From Microcaldota archaeon (GTDB lineage Archaea; B1Sed10-29; B47-G15): 64,000 nucleotides of DNA. The notes beneath the pieces were generated by a model that worked only from the letters and a program-made list of their open reading frames with translations, had not been told where the DNA came from and ran no database searches. How positions within the stretch are numbered: the stretch's first letter is position 1; each line of letters begins with the position of its first letter. The DNA lies in assembly GCA_003660975.1 (NCBI GenBank), contig QMVG01000003.1, positions 53,235 through 117,234 on the forward strand, in the 5' to 3' direction. Both the position numbers and the translations under genes were made by a program. Below, piece by piece: positions 40,419 through 48,659 of this stretch.

Positions 40419-40868
40419 TCAGCCTCTTGTCATCTGTGCCCCGCACTTCGGACATTTTATGACATAGCATGGACTACCCCTTTGGTGAGGCACCCTGTAT
40501 CCACAGTTAGGGCAGACGCAGTATCCTCCTGGCCCAAGCCCAAAACCACCTTGTCTTCCTCTACCTCTTCCATATCCTGCTCCTGCCATTTCATAAACAC
40601 CTCCTTCTATTCTTATAGCTCTTCCTGTTGTTATGGCAGTGGCTACTTTCGCCCTTGCGCTTCTGAGTAAGCGGCTAAGAGTGGGCTGTGAGATGTTCAT
40701 TTTCTTAGCTGCCTCCTCTTGAGATAAGCCGTCCTTATCAACCAGCCTCAGGGCTTCGTGTTCATCGAATGTTAATATAATCTCTTCAAAATTGCTTACA
40801 CCGCCAGGTAGGAAAATATCCACTTCTGGTTCCATCCATATTCTCCTACATCTCCTTGGTCTTGGCAT
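40419..40868 (-). CDS. DUF134 DNA-binding protein with C-terminal zinc ribbon
   Basis: N-terminal DUF134 HTH: PRPRRCRRI, TFDEHEALRLVDKDGLSQEEAAKKMNISQPTLSRLLRSAR. A Gly-rich linker leads to a four-Cys ribbon (CVCPNCGYR...IKCPKCGAQ). It is the last gene of the DUF5320-permease-NifX operon and could be its regulator, acting on the operator candidate at 42369. The start overlaps the stop of the NifX-like gene by 1 nt. Confidence 0.85.
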   Translation of the reverse strand: MPRPRRCRRIWMEPEVDIFLPGGVSNFEEIILTFDEHEALRLVDKDGLSQEEAAKKMNISQPTLSRLLRSARAKVATAITTGRAIRIEGGVYEMAGAGYGRGRGRQGGFGLGPGGYCVCPNCGYRVPHQRGSPCYVIKCPKCGAQMTRG

Positions 40869-41170
40869 CAGGCTCTCTCCAAGGCTTGCTTGACGGTAAT
40901 GCCAGAGAGCTCCACTGCTTTTACTCCTCTTTCCAACAAAGCTGCTCTCATATTAGGCCCCATTCTTCCTGCTATTACTTTGTTTACTCCTCTGTCGGCT
41001 AACATTCTGGCAACAGAAAATCCTGCTCCGCCACCTCCTATCCGGAATGGGTTGCTTATAACTTCAACAAGCTTTCCATCTTCAAATATTAAGTAATAAG
41101 GCGCTCTGCCGCCTATGTTGCTAACCATTGAGTTCTCATCCCTTCCCTCAGATGCTATTGCTACCTTCAT
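40868..41170 (-). CDS. NifX/NifB-type Fe-Mo cofactor-like protein
   Basis: The 100-aa protein has the dinitrogenase iron-molybdenum cofactor-binding fold: MKVAIASEGRDENSMVSNIGGRAPYYLIFE, GGGGAGFSVARMLADRGVNKVIAGRMGPN and GITVKQAL. No nitrogenase genes are here; stand-alone members are common in archaea and may bind metal clusters. The 4-nt overlap with the permease gene shows translational coupling. Confidence 0.88.
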   Translation of the reverse strand: MKVAIASEGRDENSMVSNIGGRAPYYLIFEDGKLVEVISNPFRIGGGGAGFSVARMLADRGVNKVIAGRMGPNMRAALLERGVKAVELSGITVKQALERA

Positions 41171-41688
41171 AACAATCTCGCCTCCTCAATCTTTTCGATT
41201 ATTATTCCTTGCAATATAGAAGCAAGGATCATGACAACAGTCAATACCAATGTGAATGACATGCCAAAGTAAAGGATTAACATAGGCAATAGTGGTATCT
41301 TTACTGCTCTGTTGTACAAAAAACAAGCGATAAAGCCATAGTTTACCCCTTTATCTTTGAGGTCTCTTAGTAATGGATACCACATATAGACAGGACCTGT
41401 AGATATAATGCCTCCAAGTATTGCTATAAACCACCTCTTAACGCCAGATGATTTTCCGAGGTGGGTGGCAACTTTCTTTGGGCTTATGTATTTGTTTGTC
41501 AAAGCCATTATTGCGATAATGACAATGAGAACAAACAGTATATTTTTGAATATGTTCAAACTAAATGTAAGTGCCATAAAGGTCTTTTCCCTGTTAATGA
41601 TTAACATCACAGCGTAAAGCATGAGAACAGCTAAGAGAAAATACCATGCAGTCATGCTTTTTTCTGGATTTCTTTTTAACAATTTCAT
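41167..41688 (-). CDS. Permease, second half (DUF318/ArsP-like)
   Basis: 173-aa membrane protein with about five helices. GKSSGVKRWFIAILGGIISTGPVYMWYPLL and FLYNRAVKIPLLPML fit one half of DUF318/ArsP-type permeases. The other half is the preceding gene (41685-42101). Both halves probably assemble to one transporter; the substrate may be a metal(loid). Overlaps by 4 nt at both ends show strong coupling. Confidence 0.75.
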   Translation of the reverse strand: MKLLKRNPEKSMTAWYFLLAVLMLYAVMLIINREKTFMALTFSLNIFKNILFVLIVIIAIMALTNKYISPKKVATHLGKSSGVKRWFIAILGGIISTGPVYMWYPLLRDLKDKGVNYGFIACFLYNRAVKIPLLPMLILYFGMSFTLVLTVVMILASILQGIIIEKIEEARLL

Positions 41689-42101
41689 AACAACCCCACC
41701 AAATAAACTGTTGATACTGCCACTAATATGGAAAGCAGAAAGCTAACCGCATTTCTTAGTAATGCAAAGCGCTTTCCTAATATCATCATTTCTGCTGGCA
41801 GCTGTACGAGGCCAACAGTCACCCAAGCAACTATGAAAGCAGTTACAGCCACCAAACTAACGCCTGACTTTAAAAATTCCCCTCCAAGCACATAGCTTGT
41901 TATTGGATTACCTGCCAATACGCTTCCAGTTGCAGAGCCGATTATTGGGTCAAGTATGTAATTACCTGTAAACACTACCTTATAAACTGATTTAGGTATA
42001 AGCACATTTACAAGACCTATAAGTAATACTACTCCTATCAGGACGGGAACGCTGCCCCACAGCGATCTCACTGCTCTTGCTAATGCTTCCTGCCAGTTCA
42101 C
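41685..42101 (-). CDS. Permease, first half (DUF318/ArsP-like)
   Basis: 138-aa membrane protein: SVPVLIGVVLLIGLVNVLIP, GSATGSVLAGNPITSYVLGGEFL and GLVQLPAEMMILGKRFALLRN, typical of the N-terminal half of DUF318-type permeases. In many organisms both halves are one protein of about 300 aa; here they are separate genes with a 4-nt overlap, a natural split and not a frameshift, since each has its own start codon. Confidence 0.75.
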   Translation of the reverse strand: MNWQEALARAVRSLWGSVPVLIGVVLLIGLVNVLIPKSVYKVVFTGNYILDPIIGSATGSVLAGNPITSYVLGGEFLKSGVSLVAVTAFIVAWVTVGLVQLPAEMMILGKRFALLRNAVSFLLSILVAVSTVYLVGLL

Positions 42102-42337
42102 GCTCTCAGCTCCTTGAGTCTGTCTTCAATCCTTCGCCTCTCCTCATCCAAGAATCTCAACTCATCTTCAAGTAATCTTATCTCATCCTCTTTGCTGATT
42201 GCTCTACTGTAAGGCAGATAGCTTCTGTACCATGGGCTGTAATACCTTCTTCTATACCAAAAAGCCCTGCAAGGTCCACGCCCCCATCCTGTCCCAGGAC
42301 CTAGTCCAAGAGGGCCTGTTCCATCTCCAAATGGCAT
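42098..42337 (-). CDS. DUF5320 protein
   Basis: The 79-aa protein starts MPFGDGTGPLGLGPGTGWGR, the Gly-rich signature of DUF5320, then an aromatic/Arg segment and a C-terminal charged coiled coil. First gene of the operon, with ribosome binding site AAGGAGGTGGTGAT. The family often sits with NifX-like and DUF134 genes in archaea. Function unknown. Confidence 0.85.
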   Translation of the reverse strand: MPFGDGTGPLGLGPGTGWGRGPCRAFWYRRRYYSPWYRSYLPYSRAISKEDEIRLLEDELRFLDEERRRIEDRLKELRA

Positions 42338-42368
42338 ATCACCACCTCCTTATCTATTTTGAATTATT

Positions 42369-42388
42369 ATTCATATCAAGTAATGAAT
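42369..42388. promoter_or_regulatory. Inverted-repeat operator candidate of the DUF5320 operon
   Basis: ATTCAT and ATGAAT arms are separated by 8 nt. On the minus strand a TATA-like GCTTTATATAGTA lies at 42401-42413, so transcription should start near 42380, within the repeat. This is the usual place for a repressor site. DUF134 at the operon's end is a candidate regulator. Confidence 0.45.
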
Positions 42389-42529
42389 TTATATTCAAAA
42401 TACTATATAAAGCTTTCGGTAGAAGTAAGTCCTGTAGGGTTGGGAGGAACTAGTTTAGAAACATCTTCTTTTATAGGTTATTTTTATATGGTTATCGGTA
42501 ATTACTCCTGTTCTCTTTTTTCATCAAAT

Positions 42530-43645
42530 TCACAGATATTTCACCTTACGAAAGTCCATTTGTTTTAAGAGATGTGCTACTGCCTTCTCTTTGCCCCAAT
42601 CTCCCCATGGTCCCGGTACTTTTATTTTATTTTTTATTTTATATGCAAAATCATATACTTCAGGTAATATGTCTTTCCAGCTCTCTCCTGCTTCGTCATA
42701 TAGGGGCTTTAAAGGATAGAAAAACATATCAATTCCTTTCCTAAGTAGGAAATCCTCATCATCAGACTTTTCTGAAATAATCTGAACCGCTCTTTCAGTA
42801 ACTTCCTTCACTCTGTCATATATTTTTTGGAGCTCATCTATCTCTCTTATTATTTTACCATCTACGCTCACTACAAACTTATTAATTGCTTTTGGAAATG
42901 GGGGGTTTGAATGTGTATGGCCCATAAAAAACACGGTTATATCTATGTTTTCGTATACTCCTATTTCTTTAAAGTGATCAAAAGGGAAATCAGAAACTAC
43001 ATCCCACAACTCGCCTGCCTTTAAGTGCGTGTATTCTTTCACAAAGACAGTTGATGCTTTTAGTGTATAAGGCCCGTGCATCATTCTCGAAAAATCAATC
43101 ATATAATAGTAAAGCGCTTCAGCGTAAGACATAAGAAGTGCTTCTAGTTTTGCTAATATATTTGCCATTTCAGGATTATCTTTACTGTCAACAAAAGAGT
43201 TGCTGTATTGGTTCAAATTTTGAATCAGGTTTTCTCTGGACCACACAAGGTTTCTACCTCTTTCACAGAAAGGCTCCCCGTTTCTTAGTATCACTAATAA
43301 TTTGACAAAGTATTTTGCAAGTTTGTATTTATCCTCAGCACTTAATGATCTTATTGTTTCAATTGGCCATAGATACTGATAATTAGCAATTTTTGTAGGG
43401 CTATAAATCACTCTACCTATGTCTGTTAAAGTATAACCCTTATCTTCTAAGACTCCGAACAATCGCAAAAGCTCTTTGAATACGAAAGGAGATACTATGG
43501 AATCTAGGAATACTGGATGAAAAGGCCAATAGTCTCTTCCATCACCGTGCTGCATATCTGTGTCATAAATAACCTCTGCGGTTGACCTAAACAATTCATC
43601 AATTAAGTCATTAATTTGATAGGTGGATTTTTCCCTCCGAACCAT
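42530..43645 (-). CDS. Unknown protein paired with phosphohistidine domain (371 aa)
   Basis: A soluble, mostly helical protein with conserved-looking motifs DTDMQHGDGRDYWPFHP near residue 28 and FFMGHTHSNPPFPK near residue 240. Many aromatic and His residues are in these motifs. The gene overlaps the end of the PEP-utilising mobile-domain gene by 35 nt, so the two are co-translated and probably form a complex. It could hold a catalytic or nucleotide-binding part missing from the partner, but it does not show the PEP-synthase ATP-grasp motifs. No family is recognised. Confidence 0.7.
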   Translation of the reverse strand: MVRREKSTYQINDLIDELFRSTAEVIYDTDMQHGDGRDYWPFHPVFLDSIVSPFVFKELLRLFGVLEDKGYTLTDIGRVIYSPTKIANYQYLWPIETIRSLSAEDKYKLAKYFVKLLVILRNGEPFCERGRNLVWSRENLIQNLNQYSNSFVDSKDNPEMANILAKLEALLMSYAEALYYYMIDFSRMMHGPYTLKASTVFVKEYTHLKAGELWDVVSDFPFDHFKEIGVYENIDITVFFMGHTHSNPPFPKAINKFVVSVDGKIIREIDELQKIYDRVKEVTERAVQIISEKSDDEDFLLRKGIDMFFYPLKPLYDEAGESWKDILPEVYDFAYKIKNKIKVPGPWGDWGKEKAVAHLLKQMDFRKVKYL

Positions 43646-43946
43646 TCACAACCACTTCCATCCCGTCTTTCAAAATTTTTGTAGCTTTTTCAGTTCCAAC
43701 CACACAAGGAATACCAAGTTCCCTTGCCACTATTGCAGCATGACATAGCATTCCACCAACATCTGTAATTATAGCTTTCGCCTTCTGTATTGCAGTTACA
43801 TATAGTGGATTTGTCATTACTGTGACTAAAATCTCTCCCTCTCTGATTTTAGAATTATCAGAAGGGCTTAAAATAATCTTAACCTTTCCTTTGGCAACCC
43901 CCGGACTTGCAGGCATACCCTTTAAAATAATTTTTTGTTTTGACAT
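43611..43946 (-). CDS. Stand-alone PEP-utilising enzyme mobile (phosphohistidine) domain
   Basis: The whole 111-aa protein is a swivelling phosphohistidine domain as in PEP synthase and PPDK: GMPASPGVAKGKVKII, and the signature AIITDVGGMLCHAAIVARELGIPCVVG with the phosphorylatable His. Neither the ATP-grasp nor the PEP-binding barrel is attached. It must accept phosphate from another protein, probably the co-translated 371-aa product or a separate kinase domain. It is divergent from the gene at 43998. Confidence 0.9.
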   Translation of the reverse strand: MSKQKIILKGMPASPGVAKGKVKIILSPSDNSKIREGEILVTVMTNPLYVTAIQKAKAIITDVGGMLCHAAIVARELGIPCVVGTEKATKILKDGMEVVVNGSEGKIHLSN

Positions 43947-43997
43947 ATCCTATATTAAGACAAAAGTTATTTAAATTCTAATTTACTATACCCCACT

Positions 43998-45353
43998 ATG
44001 GTGGACGCTCGGCCAATAAAGTTGATTTTAATATTATTTGTTTTATTCTCATTTGTTTTTATGCACTCTGCTTTTGCTGATGGTGGTATTATTATCTATG
44101 ACCTTGATATGTTTGCTTGGGAGCTTCAGGATATAGACCAGCAACTATGTGAAATCAATTATGAAAATGGGTTTGAAAATATGCTTTTGTCTATAGATGT
44201 CAGTACTTTACACGGTGAAAAAGCCGCCTGGATTTTTCCTGTTCCTGCAGAACCAAGTGAGACAACAATTGATGTGATCAAGGGATTTCCAAGATTTTGG
44301 GGCTATGATGTAGAAAAACAAGTAGATAAAAAGATTTCTGATGTCTTTTCTATAATGAGATTGTCCCAGATTTATACATTGCCATTTGAGTTAGTTGCGT
44401 CTCGTATAGGCACCACAAAGGGCGATATGGAAGAAGGCATTACAATTCACGAACATATAGAGAAAACAGGTTTGACAACAGAACTAATTACTGCAGAAGA
44501 TGAAAGTGCATTCTATAATTATTTGGTAAATAAACATCTGAATTTACCCCCCAGTTTAGAATCAATTTTAGATGAGTATATAGGTCAGGAGTATTCTTTT
44601 GTGGTTTCCTGGATTTCTGATGTTGAAAAGTTCAAGCAAGAATCTACAACAATAGGTGGATATGGGAGCACTATCAATACCCTTGGCGTTTTTATCAAAT
44701 TCCCAACAGATAAAATTTATTTTCCTTTAAAACCAACGAGTGTCTATGGGAATGTAAAAATCCCAATATTGATCTATGTCATAGGGCACGTAACTCCTGA
44801 GCTTTATTCAGAAATTCAAACAGGCACTCAGGTTAATTATTTTGTTCAACCCTATTATGGAGTTCCTAATAAGTTATCCTCCTTCTTTAACGGAAAAGCA
44901 GGGATTAAAAATTTGAAGTACACAAAAATTAAGATAGACACACCTTCAAAATATTTAACTAAAGATTTATGGATAAAAAATTCTCCTCCAGATAATATCA
45001 TTTTAGTCGATTTTATAAATAGATTTGTTGAAATATGGGGTATAGCATTCTTTGCGTTAAGCTCATGTTTAGCAAGTATGTTTGCTGGAATGGTGGCTTT
45101 CAAAGGAGGAGATCAACCAAGCAAGAAAAAACTTGCTTTGTTTGGTTTATGGAACTTTTTAACCTTAATTGGCTTTATTATTGCCTCCATATTCTTTAAA
45201 ACCAAGAGACTAAAACCCAAATTAGAGCAAGAACTTAGGTCTTTGGGACTCAGTGTTTGGGATGAGAGAAAAATTTTGTTTATACTCCTATTCACAGTGT
45301 TCTTTTTGATTATAACCTTTGTTTTCCAGGTTATTTTGCAATCTATCTTTTAG
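43998..45353 (+). CDS. Exported DUF2330-like protein with C-terminal membrane helices
   Basis: N-terminal signal or anchor (IKLILILFVLFSFVFMHSAFA). The outer domain begins ADGGIIIYDLDMFAWELQDIDQQLCEINYENG..., and ENMLLSIDVSTLHGEKAAWIFPVPAEPS resembles DUF2330 (Q...I......WI.PVPA). Three membrane helices are in the last 110 residues, with a Lys/Arg loop. A TATA-like TTATTTAAATT lies 25 nt before the ATG. Function unknown. Confidence 0.65.
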   Translation: MVDARPIKLILILFVLFSFVFMHSAFADGGIIIYDLDMFAWELQDIDQQLCEINYENGFENMLLSIDVSTLHGEKAAWIFPVPAEPSETTIDVIKGFPRFWGYDVEKQVDKKISDVFSIMRLSQIYTLPFELVASRIGTTKGDMEEGITIHEHIEKTGLTTELITAEDESAFYNYLVNKHLNLPPSLESILDEYIGQEYSFVVSWISDVEKFKQESTTIGGYGSTINTLGVFIKFPTDKIYFPLKPTSVYGNVKIPILIYVIGHVTPELYSEIQTGTQVNYFVQPYYGVPNKLSSFFNGKAGIKNLKYTKIKIDTPSKYLTKDLWIKNSPPDNIILVDFINRFVEIWGIAFFALSSCLASMFAGMVAFKGGDQPSKKKLALFGLWNFLTLIGFIIASIFFKTKRLKPKLEQELRSLGLSVWDERKILFILLFTVFFLIITFVFQVILQSIF

Positions 45354-45436
45354 CTCACATCCAAACCTTCATTTGCTTTGGTGAAGAATCAACAAAAAAT
45401 CTTATAAACACCTAGTTGCTTTTTAACTGGATAAAT

Positions 45437-46594
45437 ATGAAAAAGATTTTCGGGGTAAACTTTAACATTTTTCTTTTAGGTCTCGTGAGTACAATAACAG
45501 ACACAGGAAGCAAGATGATATTGCCGATACTGCCAATGTTCATAAAATCCCTGGGCGGAGCAGGCATTGCTGTGGGTATTGTTGGAGGTGTTTCAGAAAG
45601 CATTGCCAGTCTTTTGAAGGTCTTTTCTGGCTATTTCTCGGACAGGATAGGCAAAAGAAAACCATTCATATATACAGGCTATGCCTTGTCATCTGTTGCA
45701 AAGCTTTTGATGGGACTTTCAAGCTCTTGGTTGCATATACTCTTGCTGAAACCATTGGAGCGTGTGGGAAAAGGTCTTAGATCTGCCCCGAGAGATGCTT
45801 TGATAAGGCACTTTTCCAAAGAATCAAATATAGGTAAGGGCTTTGGCTTTCATAGGATGATGGACAGCCTAGGCTCTGTTATAGGTTCAATAATCGCTCT
45901 TATACTTATTGCCCATTTCAATTTCAGTTTTGCTTCAGTGATTATGGCAGCGGGTATCTTGTCTATTTTTGCCCTTTTGCCTCTTCACTTTGTAAAAGAA
46001 CGAAAGTCAAGGCCTTTGAGGAGGAAATTGTTGGCGAGCTTCTCAGAGCTGCCTGCGAACTTAAAACTTTTCATAGCCATTGCCTCTCTTTTCGCTCTTG
46101 CAAATTTCTCATATATGTTCTTTATACTTCGTGCACAGGTAGGTTTTTCTGGCATTAATAGGGTGGCAATCCCAATCATTATGTACACGATATATCAAGC
46201 TGTGTACACAATTTTGTCAGAGCCTGTTGGTAGTGCTTCTGATAGGTTTGGCAGGAGAGCTATGATACAAATAGGATATCTGCTCTTTGCACTGACCTGT
46301 TTTATTTTGTATTTTATGCAATCCTTTGCAGCTCTTTTAATAGCCTTTTTGCTGTATGGGGCAAGCTTAGCTTTTGTTGATGCAATGCAAAGGGCCTTTG
46401 CCTCTGAATTGGCTCCTAAGGAAATCTTGGGAACTTCAATGGGTCTCTTTCATACATCTATAGGCATTATGTCACTCCCAGCGAGCGTGATAGCTGGTTT
46501 TTTATGGGAAACAGTGAGCCCAGAGGCAGTGTTCTTATACGGTGCCCTTATTTCTCTGCTAGCCGCACTGCTTCTGAAAGGTGTTAAGAAATAG
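45437..46594 (+). CDS. Major facilitator superfamily transporter
   Basis: Twelve predicted membrane helices in 385 aa. The MFS loop-2 signature appears as GYFSDRIGKRKPFIYTGY and its repeat in the second half as GSASDRFGRRAMIQIGYLLF. Substrate unknown; drug or small-metabolite export is common for such proteins. ATG 45437 is used; the frame is open from 45416. The 3' end is 2 nt from the convergent MscS gene. Confidence 0.88.
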   Translation: MKKIFGVNFNIFLLGLVSTITDTGSKMILPILPMFIKSLGGAGIAVGIVGGVSESIASLLKVFSGYFSDRIGKRKPFIYTGYALSSVAKLLMGLSSSWLHILLLKPLERVGKGLRSAPRDALIRHFSKESNIGKGFGFHRMMDSLGSVIGSIIALILIAHFNFSFASVIMAAGILSIFALLPLHFVKERKSRPLRRKLLASFSELPANLKLFIAIASLFALANFSYMFFILRAQVGFSGINRVAIPIIMYTIYQAVYTILSEPVGSASDRFGRRAMIQIGYLLFALTCFILYFMQSFAALLIAFLLYGASLAFVDAMQRAFASELAPKEILGTSMGLFHTSIGIMSLPASVIAGFLWETVSPEAVFLYGALISLLAALLLKGVKK

Positions 46595-46595
46595 C

Positions 46596-47636
46596 TTACT
46601 TTGCCTTGTATACCTTAACCACAGGCCATGAAATCTCTATCCTCTCCTTTTCAAACGCCTTGTTCAATGCCTTAATAAACTCATGCGCCAGCTTCTTTTT
46701 CTTAGAAGCTTCGACTGCTTTTAGATATACAACAAAATTGATATTTGAATCTCCGAAGTCGGTAAAGAACATGGATGGTTCGGCATTTTTATCTGCAACG
46801 TCTGATGTTTTAATGACTTGTTTAGCAGTTTTTAAAGTGACTTTCTCAACCTTTTCTAAGTTAGAGCCATATGCAACACCACAGTTCACTGCAACTGTCA
46901 CAGAGCTGACTGGTTCTGAAGTGTTCTTTACAATGCTATTTGCCAATTTATCATTTGGAATAACATATATATCATTGCCCAGAGTTCTTATTCTGGTGGA
47001 CCTCCAACTTATGTCTTCTACCCATCCAGATATATCTCCCATTTCTATGAAATCGCCAACATTAATGTACTTGTCAGATATCACATAAATACCAGCAAAG
47101 AAGTTCGACAAGGTGCTTTGTAGTGCCAGGCCTATTGCCAAGCCTCCAATTCCAAGTGTGGCTATCAGAGGAGTTATTGATATATGAAAGTAGTCAAGGA
47201 CAACTAGTATCGCAATAAGGTAAACAAAGGCGCTCACTATCCTGTTTATCAGCTGAGGTGTTTTTTTGAACCTTTTGCTAACGCTAAGCCACTTAAACAC
47301 GAAGATCTTGAATATGTCTGCCACTGCTTTACTTATTATCAACACATAAAGCAAGAAGAAAATGTGAGACACGATCCCTTCATACCCTCTAATGTAGGAC
47401 ACAGAGCTAAGCGATAGCTGTAGACCAGCAAGCAATGTAAGGATGTATATAGGCTTTATCAATACCTGCAATATTTTGTCGTCAATGTCTGTCTTTGTTT
47501 TTTCAGTGAGCTTTTTCATATATGTCTCTAAAATAAAGTGGATTAGTTTAGCAACAAGCAGTGAAACCGCGAGTATAATCACTATGTATAACCATTCTGG
47601 AACTCCAAAAGAAGACAACACCGTCAACAAATTCAT
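46596..47636 (-). CDS. MscS-family mechanosensitive channel
   Basis: The 346-aa protein has four to five membrane helices. The pore helix and beta domain read ATLGIGGLAIGLALQSTLSNFFAGIYVISDKYINVGDFIEMGDISGWVEDISWRSTRI in continuous match to MscS (quoted here only to the key GLALQ...GDFI part as evidence of family). A C-terminal alpha/beta domain follows. It releases solutes on hypo-osmotic shock. Confidence 0.92.
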   Translation of the reverse strand: MNLLTVLSSFGVPEWLYIVIILAVSLLVAKLIHFILETYMKKLTEKTKTDIDDKILQVLIKPIYILTLLAGLQLSLSSVSYIRGYEGIVSHIFFLLYVLIISKAVADIFKIFVFKWLSVSKRFKKTPQLINRIVSAFVYLIAILVVLDYFHISITPLIATLGIGGLAIGLALQSTLSNFFAGIYVISDKYINVGDFIEMGDISGWVEDISWRSTRIRTLGNDIYVIPNDKLANSIVKNTSEPVSSVTVAVNCGVAYGSNLEKVEKVTLKTAKQVIKTSDVADKNAEPSMFFTDFGDSNINFVVYLKAVEASKKKKLAHEFIKALNKAFEKERIEISWPVVKVYKAK

Positions 47637-47682
47637 CTAATGCCCCTCTTTTACCTTTTAAACTTTTTACCTTTTAAACTTT

Positions 47683-48111
47683 CTATTTTTTATTAGATCT
47701 CTTTAATATTATTTTATTAGCATTTTGTTTAAATGTTATATCAAACAATTCAAAAAACACCCTGCCTAGAATCAAGTCAGGGCAGTCATACTTCTTGCTT
47801 TTTGGAAATAACACAGGCAGATAATTAAAGCGATATCTCCTATTGCCTTTATGTATGACCAAGGCATCTATCTTTGAAGGGTAAAGTGTTATCCTCTGTC
47901 CTATGGTTTCTACATCCTCCTTTTTTCCTAAAGATTTTAGGCCAAGGAGCTTACTGATTTCATATGGAATATATATTGCATCAGAACCTGAATCCACAAG
48001 AGCAGCGAACTCATAATAATTATCGTTGTTCATTATCTTAATTGGGATTTTAGGTAATTTCCTTTGCTCTCCATCAAATTTCTCAGTCTTATAATTGAAA
48101 ATAAGCGACAC
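47683..48111 (-). CDS. Retropepsin-like aspartyl protease
   Basis: The catalytic motif ALVDSGSDAIYIP has Asp40, and the C-terminal partner strand is ILGRVFFELFDITF, as in gag-type and clan AA proteases. At 142 aa it works as a dimer. It is 11 nt after a DUF5678 gene, a pairing that is repeated in archaea, so the two probably act together. No signal peptide. Confidence 0.82.
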   Translation of the reverse strand: MSLIFNYKTEKFDGEQRKLPKIPIKIMNNDNYYEFAALVDSGSDAIYIPYEISKLLGLKSLGKKEDVETIGQRITLYPSKIDALVIHKGNRRYRFNYLPVLFPKSKKYDCPDLILGRVFFELFDITFKQNANKIILKRSNKK

Positions 48112-48122
48112 TCAACACACCT

Positions 48123-48314
48123 TCAAAGCATATGTGGGTTTTGTGAAGGCACTTTTGCTATAAACAATTTGATATTTGGATGCTTCTTTTTGATTGATTC
48201 AACCATCTTTTTTACATCCTGCCCAGCTTTCACAATAGAACCATTAGCTATAATAACCCACATACCTGCATACTGCGATAAATCTGCATTTAAATATGCT
48301 CTGTAATTATCCAT
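48123..48314 (-). CDS. DUF5678 protein
   Basis: 63-aa protein with YAGMWVIIANGSIVKAGQDVKKMVESIKKKHPNIKLFIAKVP, the DUF5678 pattern. TGAGGT precedes the ATG. Function unknown. A TATA-like GTTTAAAAA at 48351-48360 serves it and the retropepsin-like gene. Confidence 0.8.
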   Translation of the reverse strand: MDNYRAYLNADLSQYAGMWVIIANGSIVKAGQDVKKMVESIKKKHPNIKLFIAKVPSQNPHML

Positions 48315-48364
48315 TATTATTACCTCAATAGATTGAATAAGCCCCAGACATTTTTAAACTTTGT

Positions 48365-48624
48365 GGACAGTTGGCTATAGGCTCCCTTCTGTTTTCAGGC
48401 AGCATTCTACTAAGCGGCCATTTGGCCTTGCACCCACGTGGCGGCCGTTTCATCCCCCTGCACACAAGTCATACTGGGTAATCATCCTTAACGTGCGCAG
48501 CAGGTGTCGTTTCTGCTCCGCCACGGCCCATCTCTGGGCGCGTCCTTCCAGACGCTTTAGCCCTTGCGGGCGGGTGGGGAGACCTTCCTCAGCCTTTCGG
48601 CCGTAAGCTGCCAGCCAACTGTCC
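48365..48624 (-). ncRNA. rnpB: RNase P RNA
   Basis: The 260-nt reverse complement begins and ends with a perfect P1 helix (GGACAGTTGGCT with AGCCAACTGTCC). Conserved regions are GAGGAAGGTC near the 5' end, CAGAAACGACAC in the middle, and ACAGAAGGGAGCCTAT near the 3' end. The local G+C content is much higher than in the flanks. A TATA-like TTTATATAG at 48651-48659 sits about 26 nt before the expected start. It processes tRNA 5' ends. Confidence 0.92.
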
Positions 48625-48650
48625 CTATAATTTTACCCTCTTTTCCACTA

Positions 48651-48659
48651 TATAAAGCT
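48651..48659 (-). promoter_or_regulatory. TATA-like box of the RNase P RNA gene
   Basis: TTTATATAG on the minus strand, centred about 30 nt before the first P1 base at 48624. It overlaps the last codons of the upstream membrane-protein gene at 48658. Confidence 0.5.

Noticed and set aside
41167-42101. Permease halves as a frameshifted single gene
   Set aside because: Each half has its own start codon and the overlap is the 4-nt ATGA type used throughout this operon, so it is a real split.
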